DNA of 10,373 bases from an uncultured Christensenellaceae bacterium (lineage in GTDB: Bacteria; Bacillota; Clostridia; Christensenellales; Borkfalkiaceae), in assembly GCA_910588645.1 (NCBI GenBank), contig CAJUOY010000028.1, forward strand, positions 1 to 10,373. The letters run 5' to 3'. The notes under the pieces were generated by a model. That model was not told where the DNA came from, did no database searches, and saw only the letters and a program-made list of their open reading frames with translations. Shown piece after piece: positions 7,071-10,373 of the stretch. Position 1 is the stretch's first letter. Each line of letters opens with the position of its first letter. The translations under genes and the position numbers were made by a program.

Positions 7071-7166
7071 GCCACCCGTTTTGAGACAATGTTTTAAAGC
7101 TGGCACCATTTTGGTATCCAAAGACTTTTTTATGATATCTGTTTTTGTCTCAATTTGGGTGGCAAA
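7068..7166. repeat. 21-base inverted repeat upstream of the integrase
   Basis: Arms 7068-7088 and 7146-7166 are inverted copies matching at 18 of 21 positions: ten matches, three mismatches, then eight counting the shared T. They enclose 57 bases that contain the left arm-site-like repeat at 7099-7122. The placement in the integrase upstream region suggests integrase or excisionase binding, or control of the int promoter at 7178-7205. Confidence 0.65.
7099..7122 (+). repeat. Left arm-type site candidate
   Basis: This 24-base sequence matches 8339-8362 without gaps at 19 of 24 positions. Each copy holds two TGGYAYC words whose starts are 11 bases apart, one helical turn, which suits binding of an integrase N-terminal arm domain to adjacent sites on one DNA face. 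Confidence 0.55.
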
Positions 7167-7177
7167 TTTATATAGAG

Positions 7178-7205
7178 TTAACAATTAAATTTTTATAATT
7201 ATAAT
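7178..7205 (+). promoter_or_regulatory. Promoter of the integrase gene
   Basis: TTAACA (7178-7183), a 16-base spacer and TATAAT (7200-7205) form a good sigma-A promoter. The -10 lies in a 12-base palindrome, TTATAATTATAA (7193-7204), that recurs at 8264-8275. AAGGAG at 7219-7224 follows, six bases before the ATG at 7231, which sets the start of the gene. Confidence 0.6.
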
Positions 7206-7230
7206 CGTAGTTATGGTTAAGGAGCAATTT

Positions 7231-8100
7231 ATGGAACATATCGGAACAAGATTACACGGCAAAACTTGGGAGTATTATTTTGAAGGACCAAGAATTAACG
7301 GAATACGTAAAAAGATTTTTAAGAGCGGATTCTTAACAAAAGAACAAGCAATTGAAGCAGGATTACAAAAACTTAATGAATATAAAGAAAACGGTCTTTT
7401 ATTTAAGCCGTCTGATATCTTATTTATCGAGTTTTTGAATACTTGGTATGAAAATGATTTAAAAAACGGTAGAAAGAAAAGTACGGTTGATTATTACATA
7501 CGCCTGATTAATAAGAATGTAAAACCTGTATTCAGAAAATATAAATTAAAGTCTTTAACTTCCACTCTTCTTCAAAATTTCTTTAATGAGAAAGCAAGCG
7601 AAGGTTTAGAAACAGGACACATATTCATTTTGAACTTTTTATTGAAAAAAGCATTGGATTACGCCGTTGCAACAAAATTGATATTAAACAATCAGATGAA
7701 AAACGTTCATATAAAATATTCTAAATCAACAGATCCGGTTCAACCTGTTAAAAAGGAAAGAAAAGTTTTATCACCAGAGATAATTGATAAGATATTTAAA
7801 AGATTTCACGAAACAACGTCAACACATCTCCCTATGATGTTCGCCTATAAATTAGGCGCAAGACCAGGCGAATGCTTTGCTTTAATATGGGATGATATAG
7901 ATTTAATAAATAAAATCGTGTCTATAAAACGACAAGTACTTTGGGATGAGCAAGCAAAAGCGTGGACGTTTAAATTACTTGAATACAAATTTATTCGTAC
8001 AGTTTCAATAGATGACGAATTTGCTGAATTATTAAAACGAGAAAAAGAAAGAAAAGAAACAGGTCAAAAAATTTATCAATCAAGATATATAAAATATTAA
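7231..8100 (+). pseudogene. Tyrosine integrase, truncated before the catalytic C-terminus
   Basis: The 289 residues resemble the phage/ICE integrases of Firmicutes. In order: an arm-DNA-binding domain (about 1-50, with WEYYFEG and KSGFLTKEQA), a SAM-like core-binding domain (about 60-165), and the start of the catalytic domain (from about 178). The first catalytic arginine is in GARPGE (R211), and K253 in LEYKFIRTV fits the catalytic lysine hairpin. The frame ends at TAA (8098-8100), about where a full integrase has 80-100 residues left, so HxxR, the H/W position and the nucleophilic tyrosine are missing. No such motif appears downstream to 8490. It should be unable to cut DNA. The start at 7231 is favoured by AAGGAG six bases upstream; the earlier ATG at 7213 has no ribosome binding site and lies almost at the predicted transcription start. 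AT-rich codon use differs clearly from the genes to the left. Confidence 0.85.
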
Positions 8101-8162
8101 CATATTAATTCTTTTATATCTTTTATAACTTCATTAATACTTATATAATCAATACCATTCAT
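8097..8162 (-). other. Possible 3' end of a lost gene
   Basis: On the minus strand a short frame (from ATG, 21 residues: MNGIDYISINEVIKDIKELI plus Cys) runs to a TAA that overlaps the integrase stop. Its composition looks protein-like (Val/Ile/Lys/Glu helix pattern), and it is open for eight more codons upstream, to a TAG. It may be the tail of an element gene joined to the integrase by a deletion, or chance in AT-rich DNA. I do not recognise a family. Confidence 0.2.
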
Positions 8163-8338
8163 AACAACTTTTACCTTCTGCAGCTTCTATATACTAAAAA
8201 ATTAATTAATTGGATATATATTTTCATTAATATTATAACACAATGTCTATATAAATTCAACCGTTATAATTATAACTTGTAAGGCAAAATGTAGTATTTT
8301 TTTGCATCTGGGGTGTTATCAAAATTTACCCTTAATAA

Positions 8339-8362
8339 GCTGGTATCTTTCTGGTACCCAAA
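8339..8362 (+). repeat. Right arm-type site candidate
   Basis: A direct-repeat partner of 7099-7122 (19 of 24 positions), again with two TGGYAYC-type words 11 bases apart. It lies about 155 bases inside the right gene-end copy; the left one lies about 180 bases inside the left copy. This gives the near-symmetric spacing expected for arm sites on both sides of an attachment core. Confidence 0.55.
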
Positions 8363-8466
8363 CTTTAGTAACGATTAGAAACAATTAGTACCTATATGAA
8401 CAATAAGGACTAAATAATCGGGTAAATAAGGCTTTAAACCATACAAAAAGTGCCAAAAAAGCATAA

Positions 8467-8492
8467 AAAAACACGATTGGGTACGTGTTTTT
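8467..8492. terminator. Hairpin next to the right att-like copy
   Basis: Arms 8467-8475 and 8484-8492 pair perfectly over nine bases (A5CACG with CGTGT5) around an eight-base loop. Because one arm begins with A's and the other ends with T's, it could act as a weak terminator in either direction. It ends three bases before the duplicated gene end and may protect the element from outside transcription. Confidence 0.45.
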
Positions 8493-8495
8493 GAA

Positions 8496-8567
8496 ATGGG
8501 CAACAACCCGATGGTCGGCGCAACGGTCGCCGTTGCGGTTGCCGTTCAGGAAGCTATGACGAAGTAA
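8496..8567 (+). pseudogene. Stranded tail of the GGGtGRT gene (right att-like copy)
   Basis: It encodes the same 23 C-terminal residues and stop as 6920-6991, with five synonymous third-base differences. It has no promoter, ribosome binding site or upstream frame (a TGA precedes it). Under the integration model this is the host's original gene end, displaced by the element, with attR at its first 20 bases. An alternative is the leftover of a deleted second copy of the gene. Confidence 0.75.
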
Positions 8568-8579
8568 AGCAATGCAAAT

Positions 8580-8605
8580 CATTATAATTTAACATTATAA
8601 TTTAA
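8580..8605 (+). repeat. Two tandem 13-base AT-rich repeats
   Basis: CATTATAATTTAA occurs twice in a row (8580-8592 and 8593-8605), between the stranded gene tail and the terminator. Probably replication slippage in the ancestral 3' untranslated region. Confidence 0.6.
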
Positions 8606-8608
8606 TAT

Positions 8609-8641
8609 AAAAAAGCGGGCTCATACGAGACCGCTTTTTTT
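8609..8641 (+). terminator. Terminator after the stranded gene tail
   Basis: A ten-base-pair stem (8609-8618 with 8631-8640) is extended inside by CTC/GAG after one mismatch and ends in seven T's. It lies about 40 bases past the displaced stop codon, so it is probably the terminator the GGGtGRT operon had before the element entered. Confidence 0.85.
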
Positions 8642-8683
8642 ATGCCACAATAAATGGTCGAAAAGAAAAGCATAATTTAAGAA

Positions 8684-8710
8684 AAACGGCCTTCTTCGGA
8701 AGGCTTTTTT
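8684..8710. terminator. UUCG-loop terminator, likely bidirectional
   Basis: GCCTTC and GAAGGC (8689-8694, 8699-8704) close a TTCG tetraloop and are followed by six T's. A-runs ahead of the stem make it usable on the minus strand too. There is no gene between it and the terminator at 8609-8641, so it is either a back-up or the end of a transcript whose gene is gone. Confidence 0.8.
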
Positions 8711-8767
8711 CTTTGCCATTGAAGTAATATATCTATATAAAAATTAACAAAAATATTATTGACAAAC

Positions 8768-8803
8768 AAAAAGCCGCTGAATAATTCAGTACAGCGACTT
8801 TTT
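8768..8803 (-). terminator. Terminator of the 76-residue protein gene
   Basis: Arms 8768-8779 and 8792-8803 pair over 12 positions in minus-strand RNA, one of them a G-U pair, with T's at the end. The G-U pair forms only in the minus-strand transcript (it is C-A on the plus strand), which supports the minus orientation. It lies about 25 bases past the stop at 8826. Confidence 0.8.
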
Positions 8804-8825
8804 TGTTTAAATTAAGTTATTTATC

Positions 8826-9056
8826 TTAACCGTTATAGCGGTCAAGATTGGCACGAATTGCCTCTATTAGTCTCTTTTCTGCAGCAATCTTAGAGTCTTT
8901 AGCAACCTTGGTGCTTACAGTCGTCCCATAGAGTTTTGCAAGATCCTCTACGAGATTTCTTAGATGTATAGTATCAAGAATGTTTGTTGAACCGCAAAGC
9001 TCTTCTGCCGTAGGTTGTTTAACATTAGTTTCCGTTGTGTTAAGAGTATCTTCCAT
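8826..9056 (-). CDS. Small conserved-looking protein of unknown function
   Basis: 76 residues, not recognised. The N-terminal 20 residues are polar and Thr/Glu-rich (METLNTTET-like start, probably disordered). From about 25 on, two helical stretches are likely (ILDTIHLRNLVEDLAKLYG and IAAEKRLIEAIRANLDR). There is no signal peptide, membrane segment or metal motif; one cysteine is at 21. AAGGAG lies ten bases before the ATG, slightly long but usable, and a clear terminator follows, which supports a real gene. It stands divergently from the DUF262 gene across 261 bases of very AT-rich DNA. Whether the two work together is unknown; the separate promoters argue only for possible co-regulation. 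Confidence 0.6.
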   Translation of the reverse strand: MEDTLNTTETNVKQPTAEELCGSTNILDTIHLRNLVEDLAKLYGTTVSTKVAKDSKIAAEKRLIEAIRANLDRYNG

Positions 9057-9269
9057 ATAATTATTTCTCCTTATCTTTATATTTATGTCGTTAACCGCTT
9101 AAATTTGACACAAAATAGGCAAATTATCTAAATAAATTAAAAAAGCAAAAATATTTCTGTATTTTTTTTATAAAAAATTTTTATTTAGTTTTCCATTTTT
9201 ATTTGATTAGTAAGTATATATAAATGTGTATTAGTATTTTATATCCTATCAAAATTATAAAATACTTTC
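9057..9269. other. AT-rich divergent intergenic region
   Basis: Only A/T-rich low-complexity sequence is seen, with repeated TTTTTATTT words around 9160-9205. It carries the upstream region of the 76-residue protein gene (AAGGAG at about 9067-9072 on the minus strand). No clear -35/-10 pair could be fixed for that gene. Confidence 0.5.
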
Positions 9270-9298
9270 TTGACTTACAACTCAAAATAAGTTATATT
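9270..9298 (+). promoter_or_regulatory. Promoter of the DUF262 gene
   Basis: TTGACT (9270-9275), a 17-base spacer and TATATT (9293-9298) form a strong sigma-A promoter. ACTTA and TAAGT arms inside it (9273-9277 and 9288-9292) make a short dyad that could be an operator. GAGGAG at 9306-9311 lies six bases ahead of the ATG at 9318, so the leader is very short. Confidence 0.75.
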
Positions 9299-9317
9299 TA
9301 CAAATGAGGAGTTAAAA

Positions 9318-10373
9318 ATGAATTTCGATGCAGACAAAAAGACTATATCAACTCTTTTAAGCAGTAAAAAGATATATGAAATACCGCGCTTCCAGCGTGA
9401 ATTTTCTTGGGAAAAACACAGTTAGAAGAATTCTTTAACGATATAATAAACCGTATAGGTATTGATGAAAACGGAAACCTCATTACAAGTGAATATTTCT
9501 GGGGCTCAACTCTATTTGTCGGAAGTTTTACCGATGCAAATTGCAAATCTATGCAGGTTGTGGACGGACAACAAAGAATTACAACTATAACGATTTATTT
9601 GTCGTGCATCAGAAAGGCATTTTTAAAAGCAGGACAACCAAGACTTGCGGAACTGACGCAGGCCTATATTATGTCGACCAACGATAACGGAGAAGAATAT
9701 GCAGTTCTTGTCAACGAAACACCCTACCCTTATTTTCAGAACACCGTACAATCTGAAAATACTACAAACGATACGGCCGTTTCTGATGAAGAGGTGAATA
9801 TTAAAAAAGCCGTTGACTATTTTAACTCCCGTCTCGATAGTAGAAAATTGGTAAAATTTTTTAAAACAAAGTTCCATAAACAATTCGAAGCGGACGAAAT
9901 CCTTAAAGCTCTTCGCGATCAACTTTTGAACAGCGTAATTATTGCGATCAGTACCCAAGACAAAAATCAGGCAAATATGATTTTTGAGATTTTGAATGCC
10001 AAAGGTAAATCCCTCGACCAAATAGATCTCATAAAAAACCAAATTTTTTCAGTTGTTAAAAGAGAACAACCCTCAGATGAGGCAAAATTATATTGGAGTG
10101 ACATTAAAAACAAGCTTTATTCGCGTTCGTCTGGCGTAGATTTATCGGTATTTTTCAATCATTTCTGGACGGCAAAATACGGTAAGACTAATTATAAACA
10201 GCTATTCGCAAAGTTCAAAGACAAAATAAAAAGCAATGAAGAAACTTATCTTGAATTTTTAAATGATCTTAAAATTCACGCCGATTATTATGTCAAAATA
10301 ACAAACCCTAAAATGGATGATTTTAACAATAGAGTCGAGTATCGTCAATCATACTACTACCTCTCATTTTTAA
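9318..10373 (+). pseudogene. DUF262 (GmrS-like) protein, frameshifted and cut by the window edge
   Basis: The family has a ParB/sulfiredoxin-like fold and occurs in GmrSD type IV restriction, BrxU, SspE and related anti-phage proteins, often joined to a DUF1524 HNH nuclease. The first 33 codons read MNFDADKKTISTLL to IPRFQREFSWEK and then stop at TAG (9423-9425). Moving back one base at the five-A run 9412-9416 restores the family sequence (TQLEEFFNDI) and an open frame to the window end, about 319 more residues. That part has the hallmark VVDGQQRITTI (codon D at 9563) and FEILNAKGKSLDQIDLIKNQIF-type motif (LNAKGKSL from 9992). Any nuclease domain would lie beyond 10373. As written the gene is broken after 35 residues. 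The cause may be a real deletion, a sequencing error, or less likely ribosomal slippage. The good promoter and ribosome binding site suggest that it was recently functional. Confidence 0.85.

Larger units (their letters stand above)
8101..8495. other. AT-rich right end of the element without an intact gene
   Basis: Nothing here codes for a recognisable protein. It contains the short minus-strand frame near 8097-8162, a second copy of the 12-base palindrome TTATAATTATAA (8264-8275), a segment with GGGGTG and TTACCC around 8310-8332, the right arm-type repeat (8339-8362), and a hairpin at 8467-8492. The rest is low-complexity A/T sequence. Confidence 0.6.
6940..8515 (+). mobile_element. Decayed integrative element in the 3' end of the GGGtGRT gene
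   Basis: The segment between the two gene-end copies holds a tyrosine integrase reading away from the disrupted gene, repeats of the arm-site type at both ends, and no other complete gene. It is much more AT-rich than the genes to its left. The layout (gene, integrase right beside it, copied gene end at the far border) is the standard one for elements that enter the 3' end of a gene and restore it. About 1.6 kb remains, and the integrase lacks its C-terminal catalytic part, so it is probably immobile. Borders are inferred from the 20-base identical blocks and could shift by up to about 50 bases. Confidence 0.7.

Noticed and set aside
7006..7188. 60-residue plus-strand frame
   Set aside because: It runs through the terminator hairpin and the inverted repeat, starts at TTG without a ribosome binding site, and resembles no protein.
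7213..7230. Earlier ATG for the integrase
   Set aside because: There is no ribosome binding site ahead of it, and it is too close to the predicted transcription start. AAGGAG serves the ATG at 7231.
8385..8582. 65-residue minus-strand frame
   Set aside because: It is antisense to the duplicated gene tail and the hairpin, with low-complexity residues and no ribosome binding site.
9408..9420. Programmed -1 ribosomal frameshift in the DUF262 gene
   Set aside because: The sequence lacks a full X XXY YYZ heptamer and no following stem or upstream Shine-Dalgarno-like stimulator is obvious. Five A's are also short for transcriptional slippage. A deletion or read error is simpler.
9343..10042. Two minus-strand frames opposite the DUF262 gene
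   Set aside because: They are antisense to the DGQQR and LNAKGKSL motif regions and have no ribosome binding sites.

Overview
The window looks like chromosome from an anaerobic Firmicute, probably a gut-type Clostridia lineage. The evidence is a mcsA-mcsB-clpC arginine-phosphorylation/Clp operon, strong GGAGG-type ribosome binding sites, sigma-A-like promoters, and the paired NifU-like and GGGtGRT genes typical of anaerobes. A finer placement cannot be supported from the sequence alone.

Left part (1-5032, minus strand): the transcript reads mcsA, mcsB, clpC, a strong terminator, then a separately promoted hemolysin III (PAQR-family) membrane protein. McsB phosphorylates arginines on damaged proteins, McsA is its zinc-binding activator, and ClpC unfolds the marked proteins for ClpP. 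The usual first gene, ctsR, is absent next to mcsA, yet a CtsR-box-like sequence sits just downstream of the mcsA promoter.

Middle (5033-6991): a divergent promoter region leads into a two-gene operon on the plus strand. It encodes a NifU/IscU-like Fe-S scaffold-family protein and, overlapping it by one base, the GGGtGRT-family protein. Both are conserved, and the exact joint function is unknown to me.

Mobile remnant (about 6940-8515): an AT-rich segment lies between two copies of the last 72 bases of the GGGtGRT gene. The copies differ at five positions, all synonymous third-codon positions. Between them are a terminator, a 21-base inverted repeat, paired arm-site-like direct repeats at both ends, and a tyrosine integrase gene cut short before its second catalytic half. 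I read this as a decayed integrative element that entered the 3' end of the GGGtGRT gene and supplied a replacement gene end. The stranded tail and the probable ancestral terminator lie at 8496-8640.

Right part (8641-10373): a second terminator, an unrecognised 76-residue protein gene on the minus strand with its own terminator, and a promoter driving a DUF262 (GmrS-like, ParB-fold) gene of the kind found in anti-phage systems. The DUF262 gene is interrupted by a one-base frameshift in a run of five A's and continues beyond the window.
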